A DNA stretch of 41,160 bases from an uncultured Erysipelotrichaceae bacterium (GTDB lineage: Bacteria > Bacillota_I > Bacilli_A > Erysipelotrichales > Erysipelotrichaceae): assembly GCA_900315065.1 (NCBI GenBank), contig OMXQ01000011.1:1-41160 (forward strand). The letters are read 5' to 3'. Positions 1-8,276 of this stretch are shown here, one piece after another; positions within the stretch are counted from its first letter, which is position 1, and each line of letters starts with the position of its first letter. The notes beneath the pieces are model-generated. The model did not search any database. It was given only the letters and a program-made list of their open reading frames with translations, and was not told the DNA's origin. The position numbers and the translations under genes are program-made.

Positions 1-36
1 AACAAAATATGATCTTGGTAAAAATGGAACATGAAA

Positions 37-55
37 AGCGGGAAAATCTCCCGCT
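37..55 (-). terminator. Candidate hairpin downstream of potC
   Basis: A 7-bp perfect stem (AGCGGGA/TCCCGCT, 5-nt loop) is followed on the minus strand by only four T residues. It lies about 125 bp past the potC stop and could end the pot transcript, but the short T run makes it a weak terminator. Confidence 0.4.
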
Positions 56-179
56 GATCTTTAACCCTTTACAGGACATTATCGAAAACTATTGACACCC
101 AAAAAAAGAAGAGAATTCCTTCAGAACTCCCTTCCTGTTTCAAATCTGATTGATCCTTGTTATGAAGCAAAGCACCTCA

Positions 180-1001
180 TCAATCCATACGATTTTCAGT
201 AATTGCGGCGTCCTTCCTCATCCTTCTTTTTTCCTGAATGACAGGCACGACATTGACGATAATCAATACAGCGGTGATGACATAAACGATAATTGCTGAC
301 AAGGCATTGATTGTCGGATTGACCCGCTTGACATTGGAATAAACATAAATGGAAATATTGGAAATACCAGGTCCGGTCGTAAAAAGAGAAATAACGAAAT
401 CATCGAAGGACATGGAGAAAGCAACCAGCGCACCGGCAATGATGCCGTCCTTGATCTGCGGGATGATCACCTTGAACATGGCCTGCCACGGGGTACAGCC
501 AAGATCCATCGCAGCTTCCGCCATATTCGGATCCAGTCTTCTCAAACGCGGCATCACAGACAAAATGACATACGGAATACAGAAAGCAATATGCGCCAGC
601 AGCATGGTCGTAAAGCCTGTCTTGATCCGTAAGGACGTAAAGAACAACATGAACCCGATTGCAGTAACAATTTCCGGATTCAGCATCGGCAGGTTGTTGA
701 CCTGATTGACGATTTCACGCACAATCCTTCTGCTTTTGGAAAGACCGATCGCGGTAACGGTACCGACAAAAGTCGAAATAATGGTTGCCAGCACAGCGAT
801 GATGACTGTTGTTGCAATAGCTTCCATGATGGACCGGTTGTTGAACATTGCCTGATACCAGCGCAAAGAGAAACCGGTGAATTTTGACAATGACTTGGTA
901 CTATTAAAGGAAAAGAAGACAACATAGAAAATCGGCAGGTAGAAGAAGACAAGCATCAGGATCAGATAAAACCTGGAGATAAAACTGGTTTTCTTTTTCA
1001 T
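180..1001 (-). CDS. potC: Spermidine/putrescine ABC transporter permease PotC
   Basis: Inner-membrane permease subunit of a polyamine importer, pairing with PotB. The 273-residue protein begins with a basic segment and a first membrane helix at about residues 10-30, and has about six helices in total. The EAA loop that docks on the ATPase is visible as EAAMDLGCTPWQAMFKVIIP at about residues 160-180. Its ATG overlaps the potB stop by 4 bp (ATGA), so translation is coupled. It is the last gene of the XRE-potA-potB-potC run. A substrate-binding potD would normally follow, but the 180 bp downstream shows no signal-peptide ORF. Family assignment is firm; spermidine versus putrescine preference cannot be read from sequence. 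Confidence 0.93.
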   Translation of the reverse strand: MKKKTSFISRFYLILMLVFFYLPIFYVVFFSFNSTKSLSKFTGFSLRWYQAMFNNRSIMEAIATTVIIAVLATIISTFVGTVTAIGLSKSRRIVREIVNQVNNLPMLNPEIVTAIGFMLFFTSLRIKTGFTTMLLAHIAFCIPYVILSVMPRLRRLDPNMAEAAMDLGCTPWQAMFKVIIPQIKDGIIAGALVAFSMSFDDFVISLFTTGPGISNISIYVYSNVKRVNPTINALSAIIVYVITAVLIIVNVVPVIQEKRRMRKDAAITENRMD

Positions 1002-1783
1002 TCTGCTGCCTCCTTAGGTTCCTTATCGAGTTTTCTTGTCACATACATGGAAATCAGAATGATGATTGCCATGATCAGGGAAATGGCAGAACCGAAGTTC
1101 CAGTCACCGGTAGAAACGAAGTAATCTTCGATCAGGTTGCCGATCAGAACATACTGGCCGCCGCCTAACAGCTTCGGAATAAAGAAGGAAGAAACTGCCG
1201 GCAGGAAAACCAGCGTAATACCGGAAACAACGCCGCTGAGAGACAAGGGCAAAGTCACTTTCAGGAAAGTCTGGGCATCATTGGCACCCAGGTCATGGGA
1301 AGCAACGATCAAAGACGGATCAATCTTGCTCAAAGCGGTATAGATTTCAAGAATCATGAACGGCAGGAAGTTGTATACCATGCCTACATAAACCTTGAAT
1401 TCACCTGAAGCACCGAACATGGAAAGGATGCCCTTCCATGCATAGGTTCTTACCAGCATGTTGATCCACATCGGCAGTGTTACCAGCAATACCATGAGTG
1501 CTTTGGACTTGGGATTGAGGCGTGCCATGATGTAAGCCATCGGATAACCGGCAGCAATACAGATAATGGTTGTTACCACAGCCATCACCAGCGAACGCCA
1601 CAAAACGCTCGGAAAAATAGAATCTTCAAAGAAACGTGCGAAATTCTGGAAGGTAAACTGGAAAGTCAGAACCGAGTTGCCAGGTACCGTAATTGCATAC
1701 AATACAATCATCAGCATCGGCACAACGATCATAATAATCATCCAGACAATATACGGGATGGTAAGTTTAGCAAAGGATTTCAT
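998..1783 (-). CDS. potB: Spermidine/putrescine ABC transporter permease PotB
   Basis: Second permease of the polyamine importer, 261 residues with about six membrane helices. The cytoplasmic EAA loop reads ASHDLGANDAQTFLKVTLP at about residues 160-180, the site that contacts PotA. The start ATG lies 4 bp past the potA stop, with GGGGTGA just upstream as the ribosome binding site inside the potA 3' end. Length and helix layout match PotB/type-I ABC importer permeases. It overlaps potC by 4 bp. Nothing looks broken. Confidence 0.93.
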   Translation of the reverse strand: MKSFAKLTIPYIVWMIIMIVVPMLMIVLYAITVPGNSVLTFQFTFQNFARFFEDSIFPSVLWRSLVMAVVTTIICIAAGYPMAYIMARLNPKSKALMVLLVTLPMWINMLVRTYAWKGILSMFGASGEFKVYVGMVYNFLPFMILEIYTALSKIDPSLIVASHDLGANDAQTFLKVTLPLSLSGVVSGITLVFLPAVSSFFIPKLLGGGQYVLIGNLIEDYFVSTGDWNFGSAISLIMAIIILISMYVTRKLDKEPKEAAE

Positions 1784-1787
1784 TTTC

Positions 1788-3356
1788 TCACCCCATCTTC
1801 TTCATGACATGAATGTCTTCCGGATTCCACATCAGACCGACTCTTTCACCGGCTTCGTGCTGATCCGTTGTCTCGATCTTCAATTCACGGCCCTGCGTAG
1901 AGAAGGTAATCGGATAAACGCCTTCCTTGATATTCTGGTCATCAAAGTCATATTTGACATCCCAGATTTCAACTCTGGAATTGTCTTCTGTAGACCATGC
2001 ATAGGCATCAGCCCACCGGATCAGATCTGTATCCAAAGCGACGGATTCCTTGATTTCATCAACGGTACGATAGAAATCGAAAGCCTGGATGGATTCTTCG
2101 TTTTCTGCATCTTCTACTGCATGCGGCTTGACGACACTGATCTTGATGGAAATGGATGTTCCCCTGGCAGTGGAGAATTTACAATCATACATGCCGACCT
2201 GAGGCTTGACATCATATTCAACATCCGGAATGGAAACGAACTCATCTTCATCATTCCAGGCCTGGGCATTGGCACGGGCGATGACTTCCGTATCACTCAG
2301 GTTTTCTACATCTTCCATGTCCATTGTAAAGGAAGAAGCAGAAATCTTTTCGTGTGCTTCCTCATTGACAACGTCATGTTCGCTGGTGACATGCATCATA
2401 ACCGTCTTGGAAGTACCGGAAGACGTTTCAGCTATGATTTCATAATGAACACCCTTGAACAAAGAAGACTTGACTTCCCCGTTCAAAAGACCCTTGTTTC
2501 TCGGCACAATATCAATATCTTCCGGACGGATCATAATATCGACTGGTTCATTCTCGCCGAAACCATAGTCTGTGCATTCATAATCCGCATCATCAAAGGA
2601 AACAAGCCTGTCCTTCTTCATGACGCCGTCGATGATATTGGAATCACCGATGAATCTTGCACAATATTCATTGACCGGCTCATTGTAGATTTCCATCGGG
2701 GTGCCGACCTGTTCAATCATGCCGTCGCGCATGACGACGATCTTGTCAGACATAGTCAGAGCTTCTTCCTGATCGTGGGTAACGAAGATAAAGGTAATGC
2801 CTACTTCCTGCTGGATTTCCTTCAATTCAACCTGCATTTCCTTACGCAGATTCTTATCGAGGGCAGACAAGGACTCATCGAGAAGCAGGACTTTCGGTTC
2901 ATTGACTAAGGCACGGGCAATCGCAACACGCTGCTGCTGGCCGCCGGACATCAGATTGACATCCTTGTGTTCAAAACCTTCAAGACCGACCAGGGAAATC
3001 ATTCTGGAAACCTTCTGGTCAATGATATCCTTCGGTTCCTTCTTGATATGAAGACCAAAGGCAATGTTGTCATATACATCCAGATGCGGGAACAAAGCAT
3101 AGTGCTGGAAGACAGTATTGACGTCTCTCTTGTATGCCGGAATTGCCGCAATATCTTCCCCGTCCATGATGACATGGCCTTCGGTTGGTTCCAGGAAGCC
3201 GGCAATGATTCTCAATAACGTAGTTTTGCCGCAGCCGGACGGACCCAGCAGGGTTACAAATTCATTTTCATTGATATCGAGGGAAATGCCTTTCAATACT
3301 ACCTGTTTGTCAAATGTTTTGACGATGTTTTTGATTTCAATTAATTTTTTTGCCAT
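1788..3356 (-). CDS. potA: Spermidine/putrescine ABC transporter ATPase PotA with an inserted duplicated domain
   Basis: ATPase that energises polyamine import. Visible motifs: Walker [10 protein letters not shown] (38-46), Q-loop region FQHYALFP (83-90), signature [10 protein letters not shown] (135-144), Walker [12 protein letters not shown] (157-167) and switch His194. The TOBE domain begins near residue 287 ([16 protein letters not shown]) and its typical end ([18 protein letters not shown]) appears only at 503-520. Between them sit about 170 extra residues, making the protein 522 aa against roughly 350-380 usual for PotA. The insert holds two related copies, about 340-409 and 422-497, each with an A-x-AW...ED...V.YD...Y...FST pattern. 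Start ATG has AGGAGAG upstream. The gene is second in the operon, 31 nt after the XRE-cupin regulator. ATPase role is firm; the insert's role is unknown. Confidence 0.93.
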   Translation of the reverse strand: MAKKLIEIKNIVKTFDKQVVLKGISLDINENEFVTLLGPSGCGKTTLLRIIAGFLEPTEGHVIMDGEDIAAIPAYKRDVNTVFQHYALFPHLDVYDNIAFGLHIKKEPKDIIDQKVSRMISLVGLEGFEHKDVNLMSGGQQQRVAIARALVNEPKVLLLDESLSALDKNLRKEMQVELKEIQQEVGITFIFVTHDQEEALTMSDKIVVMRDGMIEQVGTPMEIYNEPVNEYCARFIGDSNIIDGVMKKDRLVSFDDADYECTDYGFGENEPVDIMIRPEDIDIVPRNKGLLNGEVKSSLFKGVHYEIIAETSSGTSKTVMMHVTSEHDVVNEEAHEKISASSFTMDMEDVENLSDTEVIARANAQAWNDEDEFVSIPDVEYDVKPQVGMYDCKFSTARGTSISIKISVVKPHAVEDAENEESIQAFDFYRTVDEIKESVALDTDLIRWADAYAWSTEDNSRVEIWDVKYDFDDQNIKEGVYPITFSTQGRELKIETTDQHEAGERVGLMWNPEDIHVMKKMG

Positions 3357-3387
3357 TTTCTATCTCTCTCCTGAATCATGATATCTG

Positions 3388-3930
3388 TTAAAAAGCCGGC
3401 GGCGTCGTGATCCACAGAATCACAGCCTTGTTTTTTGAACGGTTTTCGAGCCAGTGCTCTTCTTCGCCTTTGATGTAGAATGTATCCCCTTTTCTGACCA
3501 GAGTTCCCTTGCGGTCGGAAGTCTGCACAAGCACTGCTCTGCCATTGAGGACATAGCCGATCTCCTCGCCTTCGTGCGGAAGAATCTTCATGGATTCCCT
3601 TCCTGGTTCCAATTCCAGAATAACCGGTTCCATTTCATTCTTCTGCGCATTGGGAACAATCCAATGGACTGTATATCCGTCCTGCTCATCAATGAAAGCA
3701 TCTTCCGGCGTAAAGACAACCTGCTCGTCCTTTTCTTCTGCGAAGAAACGGGACATGGTTGTGCCCAGCGCTTCCGTAATGTCTTCCAGTGTCTGCAATG
3801 ACGGTGCAGTCAGATTTCTTTCCAGCTGGGAAAGAAACCCCTTGGAAAGTTCCGTTCGTGAAGCCAGTTCCTCAAGGGTGAGCTGATTCTTGGTGCGAAG
3901 CTGTCTGATTCTGTTTCCGATATCAATCAT
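3388..3930 (-). CDS. XRE-family regulator with C-terminal cupin domain (PuuR-like)
   Basis: Transcription factor of 180 residues. An N-terminal helix-turn-helix of the XRE/Cro type covers about residues 4-60 (IRQLRTKNQLTLEELASRTE, then LSKGFLSQLERN). A cupin fold follows at about 110-178, with EPGRESMKILPHEGEEIGYV as the typical beta strand and metal/ligand region. I chose the ATG at 3930 because AAAGGAG lies 5 nt upstream; a GTG two codons earlier is in frame but overlaps that site. It is the first gene before potABC, so control of polyamine uptake is likely. This architecture is that of PuuR and relatives that respond to putrescine; that ligand is inference here. A palindrome at its own promoter suggests autoregulation. 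Confidence 0.88.
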   Translation of the reverse strand: MIDIGNRIRQLRTKNQLTLEELASRTELSKGFLSQLERNLTAPSLQTLEDITEALGTTMSRFFAEEKDEQVVFTPEDAFIDEQDGYTVHWIVPNAQKNEMEPVILELEPGRESMKILPHEGEEIGYVLNGRAVLVQTSDRKGTLVRKGDTFYIKGEEEHWLENRSKNKAVILWITTPPAF

Positions 3931-3966
3931 GCGCACTCCTTTCGTTTTGTAAGGCTAAACAAATAA

Positions 3967-3985
3967 TCTGTTTTTATAAAACAGA
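3967..3985. promoter_or_regulatory. Palindromic operator candidate for the XRE-cupin regulator
   Basis: Perfect inverted repeat TCTGTTTT-TAT-AAAACAGA, placed 3 bp past the -10 hexamer of the regulator/pot promoter. It would cover the transcription start, the usual place for a repressor of this family to bind. Binding by this protein is inferred. Confidence 0.5.
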
Positions 3986-3988
3986 AAT

Positions 3989-4017
3989 ATTATGGCAAAG
4001 AGAGAGCGTCTTTGCAA
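3989..4017 (-). promoter_or_regulatory. Sigma-A-type promoter of the XRE-potABC operon
   Basis: On the minus strand TTGCAA (-35) and CATAAT (-10) are 17 bp apart, about 60 bp before the regulator start codon. Confidence 0.6.
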
Positions 4018-4109
4018 TATGTAATTTGAAACTTTTTGTTTAGGAATTGTAAACAGAAGATAAAGTCCAATAATTCAGGACTGCATGTAAAATCTGCGTA
4101 ACAGAAATG

Positions 4110-4141
4110 AAAAAAGACCCTGCATTTTCTGCAAAGTCCTT
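4110..4141 (-). terminator. Intrinsic terminator after trxA
   Basis: On the minus strand GACTTTGCA and TGCAGGGTC form a 9-bp RNA stem (three G-U pairs) followed by six T residues. It lies 25 bp past the trxA stop and closes the epimerase-nagB-trxA group. Confidence 0.7.
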
Positions 4142-4166
4142 TCGTTTGAAAATGATGTTTCTCAGA

Positions 4167-4478
4167 TCACAGAGCTGCTCTGACGATCTGTTCGAGATCT
4201 CCCTTCGGCTTGAAACCGAGGGACATAGCTGCCTGTTCGCCATTCTTGAAAGCGATCATTGTCGGAATAGACATAATGCCGTATCTCTGAGCAATATCAG
4301 GATTGTCATCGACATTGACCTTGACAAACTTTACATCTGTGTATTCCTTGGAAAGCTGTTCAACAACCGGGCCGGCCATCTTGCAAGGACCGCACCAGTC
4401 AGCATAAAAATCTACAAATACTGCCTTGTTTTCTTTCAGCAGCGCATCATATTCAGCTGCATTCTTGATAATATCCAT
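4167..4478 (-). CDS. trxA: Thioredoxin
   Basis: Small cytoplasmic dithiol protein that reduces disulfides in ribonucleotide reductase, methionine sulfoxide reductase and others, itself recycled by thioredoxin reductase. The 103-residue protein has the full thioredoxin fold: FYADWCGPCK with redox cysteines C29 and C32, the cis-proline in SIPTMI, and the GFKPKGDLEQ C-terminal helix. The start ATG follows GGAGGT at 11 nt, slightly long. A possible own promoter (TTGTCA, 16 bp, CATACT) lies in the nagB-trxA gap, so it may be transcribed both from the upstream operon and alone. A terminator follows. Function assignment is secure. Confidence 0.95.
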   Translation of the reverse strand: MDIIKNAAEYDALLKENKAVFVDFYADWCGPCKMAGPVVEQLSKEYTDVKFVKVNVDDNPDIAQRYGIMSIPTMIAFKNGEQAAMSLGFKPKGDLEQIVRAAL

Positions 4479-4539
4479 AATCTATGATTACCTCCGGATT
4501 CAGTATGCCACACTTTATTCATTTGACAAAATCAAATGC

Positions 4540-5268
4540 TCAAAGCAGAGAAGCTGCATCCTTGTCGAGAATCACGGTAACATCCGGATGATCCTGCAGG
4601 ATGGATGCAGGACAATCTGTGGTCTTCTCTCCTTTGATCATATCTCTGACTGCCTGTGCCTTCTTTTTCCCGGTGGCGATCAGCACGATCTTCCTTGCCC
4701 GCATGATGGATGCCAGTCCCTGGGTAATTGCCTGCGTCGGCACTTCATCAATATCATCATCGAAGAAACGGGCGTTGTCTATTCTGGTCTGTTCTTCCAG
4801 CTTTACAAGATGCGTTTCAGCATCAAACGGGGTTCCCGGTTCATTGAAGGCAATATGACCATCCGAACCGATTCCCAGAAGCTGAATGTCAACGACATAC
4901 TGTTTCAATGCATTTTCATAATCAACGCAGGCCTGCTTTTCATCATCAGCATCACCGGAAGGAATATGAATGTTTTCTTCCGGAATATCGAGACCGTCAA
5001 ACAGATTCTCATGCATGAATGTGTAGTAGGACTGATCATGCGACTTCGGCAGGCCCACATATTCATCCAGATTGAATGTGACGCAGTGCTTATAGGAAGT
5101 CCCGTTGGAATTGTGGTCAGCGATCATCTTCTTGTACATTCCGACAGGTGAAGATCCGGTCGCAAGCCCCAGCACCGGTCTTTCCTTTTCTTTGACAACT
5201 TCTTTCATAATGCGGAATGCTTCGGAAGAGATCTGATCATAGTTATCTTTGATAATTGTCTTGAACAT
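4540..5268 (-). CDS. nagB: Glucosamine-6-phosphate deaminase
   Basis: Converts glucosamine-6-phosphate to fructose-6-phosphate and ammonium, feeding amino sugars into glycolysis. The 242-residue length is that of the short Gram-positive NagB. Visible landmarks: the phosphate-binding LGLATGSSPVGMYKKM (about 34-50), the FNLDEYVGL motif with its active-site Asp, and LLGIGSDGHIAFNEPG. GGGGT lies before the ATG. It is 30 nt downstream of an aldose-1-epimerase-like gene and 61 nt before trxA, likely one transcript with the cre-bearing promoter at 6153-6184. No nagA is in the window. Confidence 0.95.
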   Translation of the reverse strand: MFKTIIKDNYDQISSEAFRIMKEVVKEKERPVLGLATGSSPVGMYKKMIADHNSNGTSYKHCVTFNLDEYVGLPKSHDQSYYTFMHENLFDGLDIPEENIHIPSGDADDEKQACVDYENALKQYVVDIQLLGIGSDGHIAFNEPGTPFDAETHLVKLEEQTRIDNARFFDDDIDEVPTQAITQGLASIMRARKIVLIATGKKKAQAVRDMIKGEKTTDCPASILQDHPDVTVILDKDAASLL

Positions 5269-5298
5269 ATATACCCCTGTTTCTATAAATACTATTAA

Positions 5299-6126
5299 TT
5301 ACTGAATACGGATTGCATAATCAGCAGTCCACGTCTTTCCTGCTTCCAAGAACAATGTGCCTTCTCTTTCTTCAAACGGTACCTTTACTTCCGTAAAGTC
5401 AGTATGGCCGAACCATGGTTCAATGCATACAAACGGTGCCTTCGGACTCCAGAAGGCAAGCCACGGATATCCTTTGAAGAGAACGGTGACACCATGGGTT
5501 CCATCGGTCAGAGAAACTTCTGTGCTCTTCGGATTATGAATGATAATGGTGTCTTTCAAAGCCGGTCTGTCCAAAGCAAGTTCGGTTACCTGATCCTTGT
5601 TTGTTGTCAGCCAGTGAATATCTTCCGGTGCATTGAAGACAAGTTTGTAATCTTCAAACTTCTTGGAAGGATCGGACGGGCAGTTGAAAGCCGGATGCAG
5701 GCCGAAATTGAACGGCATGGTCTCCTTGTTTGTATTTGTGATTTCGTAATGAATGGAAACGGTCCTTTCCTTCAATGTATATGTAATCGTCAATACAAAA
5801 TGATACGGATACTGAGCCAGCGTTTCTTCATTATCCTTTAACTGCATCTTAATATGGGAATCATCGTGTTCCACGCATGTAAAATCAGAGTGTCTGGTAA
5901 AACCATGGTTGCCGATCGCATATTCCTTTCCCTTGATATGAAGCTTTTTATCATAGGTAGAACCTACCATCGGGAAAAGCGTTGGATTTCTGCCTGTCCA
6001 GTAAGCCGGATCTGCCTGCCACATGTATTCCCTGTTTTCTTTTATATCCTTGAAACTGTGGATTTCGGAAGCGTGTTCGTCAACAGTCACTTCACATTGG
6101 TCATTATGCATTGTAAAAGAAGCCAT
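5299..6126 (-). CDS. Aldose 1-epimerase family protein (LacX-like)
   Basis: Cytoplasmic beta-sandwich protein of the galactose mutarotase superfamily, 275 residues from the ATG chosen here. GGAGG stands 6 nt before this ATG; an in-frame ATG four codons upstream lacks such a site. Key family positions are visible: GNHGFTRHSDF with the conserved Arg/His, LHPAFNCP with the catalytic-type His, and CIEPWFGHTD with the catalytic-type Glu. The likely reaction is interconversion of alpha and beta anomers of an aldose or aldose phosphate; the substrate is not readable. It leads the operon with nagB, which hints at a hexose or amino-sugar phosphate. Confidence 0.85.
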   Translation of the reverse strand: MASFTMHNDQCEVTVDEHASEIHSFKDIKENREYMWQADPAYWTGRNPTLFPMVGSTYDKKLHIKGKEYAIGNHGFTRHSDFTCVEHDDSHIKMQLKDNEETLAQYPYHFVLTITYTLKERTVSIHYEITNTNKETMPFNFGLHPAFNCPSDPSKKFEDYKLVFNAPEDIHWLTTNKDQVTELALDRPALKDTIIIHNPKSTEVSLTDGTHGVTVLFKGYPWLAFWSPKAPFVCIEPWFGHTDFTEVKVPFEEREGTLFLEAGKTWTADYAIRIQ

Positions 6127-6152
6127 ATTATCCTCCAATATATCGTTAATTC

Positions 6153-6184
6153 ATTATAGCATTTCTACCTTGAAAGCGTTTTAC
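6153..6184 (-). promoter_or_regulatory. Promoter of the epimerase-nagB-trxA operon with a cre-like site
   Basis: A perfect -10 (TATAAT on the minus strand, 6153-6158) sits 27 bp before the start codon. The -35 region is poor and overlaps TGAAAGCGTTTTAC (plus strand, 6171-6184), a close match to the CcpA cre consensus. Catabolite repression of the operon is inferred. Confidence 0.55.
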
Positions 6185-6213
6185 ACTGGCTGACAAAATT
6201 TGTTATCCGGCCC

Positions 6214-6244
6214 GCAAAAAAAGCCGGAGGGTTAATTCCGGCTT
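6214..6244 (-). terminator. Strong intrinsic terminator after the 2-hydroxyacid dehydrogenase gene
   Basis: Minus-strand AAGCCGGA and TCCGGCTT form a perfect 8-bp GC-rich stem with an 8-nt loop, followed directly by a T run of seven. It lies about 6 bp past the stop codon. Confidence 0.88.
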
Positions 6245-6249
6245 CTTAT

Positions 6250-7374
6250 TCAGATTTTATCAACGTAGTTCCATTCAGAAGGATCTGTCCAATCCATCTT
6301 GCCCAGATACTTTTCCAGCATTGCTTTCGGTACAGCCTTGATCTGTTCCGTGGTTGCATTCAGCAGCTTGGCCCAGCCGCCGCCCTGGGTATCTTTCGTA
6401 GATGCATCAGAAGGACGAAGCAGATTCTTCATCGGTTCATCAGCTCTGAAACGACGGGCATTTTCACGGATGATTTCAATACTGCGGCCGGCACGATTCG
6501 GAACCTGCGGCGTGCAATGCGGTGTAATATACACATTCTCCATCTTCCATAACGGGCTTTCTGCAGGCAGAGGCTGCTCTTCTACGACATCGAGTCCGGC
6601 ACAGGAAATGGTACCGTTGTTGAGTGCTTCAATCAGATCGTCAGTCTTAACCAGACCCCCGCGGGCCATATTGACAAGAACTGTTCCTTTCTTCATTTTG
6701 GCAAAACGTTCTGCATTGAACATATGATATGTATCATCTGTCAAAGGCAATGTCAGAACCACAAAGTCGCATTCCGGCAGAATATCGTCGACACTGCCGC
6801 CTTCATTCTGGATGCATTTCTTTTCTGCCCAGTCATAGCCCTTGATCGGGAACTTGTCATAGAGATACAGCTTCATGCCGAAGGCCTGAAGTCTGTCTGC
6901 CAGCATTCTGCCGTTGTTTCCCATGCCCAGAACTGCGCATGTTCTGCCATACAGACCTTTCCAGGAAGCGGAACCTTCCACACCCCATTGGCAGTTTTCC
7001 TGCGCACGCAGAAGTTCCTTTGTATGATAGCAGGCATTGAGCATGAAATAGATGCAATGTTCTGCTAAGACTGGTGCAGATCTGCCGGCAGCACCGGTAA
7101 CCTTGATGCCGCTTTCGAATACTTCCGGACGCGCAGAACCATTCAGACCTGCGTGATCACATGCAATCCACTTGAGCGTTTTGCTGGAAAGCAGGCAGTT
7201 ATCGACATCACCCAGCAGAATTGCAACATCTGCATCCGCTGCTTCTTTTTCAAGCTTCTGCTTGTCGAAGAAATCAACATAGACAAATTCTGCTTCCGGG
7301 AAGACATTCCGCAGCTCGTGATAATATTTCTTATCGTACCAGACAGTAGATACTACTTTTTTGATTGCTGTCAT
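6250..7374 (-). CDS. D-isomer-specific 2-hydroxyacid dehydrogenase with Gln-His active-site pair
   Basis: NAD(P)-dependent oxidoreductase interconverting a 2-keto acid and a D-2-hydroxy acid. A split substrate domain (1-110 and about 290-325) flanks a Rossmann domain with the glycine motif VLGMGNNG (148-155). Active-site Arg238 (NMARGG) and His286 (TPHC) are present. The position usually held by Glu in D-V-x-x-x-E-P is Gln267 (DVVEEQP), as in formate dehydrogenase of the same superfamily. At 374 residues it has about 50 more C-terminal residues (about 322-374) than typical members. The ATG has AGAGGT upstream. It is the last gene after garR, 11 nt away. The neighbour suggests hydroxypyruvate/glycerate chemistry, but the substrate is not known. 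Confidence 0.85.
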   Translation of the reverse strand: MTAIKKVVSTVWYDKKYYHELRNVFPEAEFVYVDFFDKQKLEKEAADADVAILLGDVDNCLLSSKTLKWIACDHAGLNGSARPEVFESGIKVTGAAGRSAPVLAEHCIYFMLNACYHTKELLRAQENCQWGVEGSASWKGLYGRTCAVLGMGNNGRMLADRLQAFGMKLYLYDKFPIKGYDWAEKKCIQNEGGSVDDILPECDFVVLTLPLTDDTYHMFNAERFAKMKKGTVLVNMARGGLVKTDDLIEALNNGTISCAGLDVVEEQPLPAESPLWKMENVYITPHCTPQVPNRAGRSIEIIRENARRFRADEPMKNLLRPSDASTKDTQGGGWAKLLNATTEQIKAVPKAMLEKYLGKMDWTDPSEWNYVDKI

Positions 7375-7385
7375 GAAGAAACCTC

Positions 7386-8270
7386 TTACTTTTCGGAAAG
7401 AGAAGCACCAGTCAGGTTCTCATAATACTTGGCCAGCGCACTGTGATCCATCTTGCCGCATCCATGGAAGTGCAGATATTCCATCATTTCCATGACTTCT
7501 GCTGTAACCGGCAGAGGGGCACCGCATGCATGTGCGGTTTCAATTGCATTATTCAGATCCTTGATGTGCAGATCAATACGGAAGCCTGGATCTGTATTGC
7601 CGGAGAGCATCATCGGGCCCTTGGCATCCATGACTGTAGAACCAGCTAAGCCGCCGCGGATTGCCTGATAGACAGTATTCGGATCAACGCCTGCCATCTT
7701 GGCCAGCATGAAGCCTTCAGCTACGGCTGTAATGTTGGCAGCGACAATGACCTGGTTAGCCAGCTTGGTTGTATTGCCGGCACCGACTGCACCGCACCAT
7801 ACAACAGAATGACCCATCTTTTCCAGAATCGGCTTGCACTGATCGAAGACTTCCTTCCTGCCGCCGACCATGAAGGACAAAGAACCATCAATAGCCTTCG
7901 GTTCACCGCCGGAAACCGGCGCATCCAGCATTTCAATGCCCTTTTCAGCAAGAGCTGCAGCTACTTCCTTGGAAGCAACCGGGCTGATGGAAGAACAGTC
8001 AATGTAAATCTGACCTGCATGCATCTTGTCAGCCAGATTGTCAGTGCCGAGCATGACATCCTTGACCTGCGGGGAGTTTGGCAGCATTGTAATCAGTACA
8101 TCTGCTTCCTTTGCGATTGTGGCATTGTCAGCAGCCTTGCCGCCGGCATCTACCAATGCCTGAACATGTTCCTGATGATGATCAGAGCCTAATACTTCAT
8201 AGCCTGCCTTTGCCAGGTTGATTGCCATAGGCTTGCCCATGATACCGAGTCCGATAAATCCGATTTTCAT
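7386..8270 (-). CDS. garR: 2-hydroxy-3-oxopropionate (tartronate semialdehyde) reductase
   Basis: Beta-hydroxyacid dehydrogenase that reduces tartronate semialdehyde to D-glycerate with NAD(P)H, a step of glucarate/galactarate and glyoxylate catabolism. The 294-residue protein keeps the N-terminal Rossmann motif GFIGLGIMGKPM (4-15), the substrate loop DAPVSGGEPKAIDG (116-129), catalytic Lys169 in GAGNTTKLANQ, and a C-terminal helical domain with YQAIRGGLAGSTV. The resemblance to Escherichia coli GarR extends over the whole length from my recall, stronger than to 3-hydroxyisobutyrate dehydrogenase, the main alternative. AAGGAG precedes the ATG. It lies 6 nt after the GHL6-like glycosidase and 11 nt before the 2-hydroxyacid dehydrogenase. 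Confidence 0.88.
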   Translation of the reverse strand: MKIGFIGLGIMGKPMAINLAKAGYEVLGSDHHQEHVQALVDAGGKAADNATIAKEADVLITMLPNSPQVKDVMLGTDNLADKMHAGQIYIDCSSISPVASKEVAAALAEKGIEMLDAPVSGGEPKAIDGSLSFMVGGRKEVFDQCKPILEKMGHSVVWCGAVGAGNTTKLANQVIVAANITAVAEGFMLAKMAGVDPNTVYQAIRGGLAGSTVMDAKGPMMLSGNTDPGFRIDLHIKDLNNAIETAHACGAPLPVTAEVMEMMEYLHFHGCGKMDHSALAKYYENLTGASLSEK

Positions 8271-8276
8271 AATTTT

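Noticed and set aside
1566-2909. A 447-codon open frame on the plus strand opposite potA/potB
   Set aside because: It spans the junction of two firmly identified minus-strand genes, has no ribosome site and no family motifs. It is a shadow frame.
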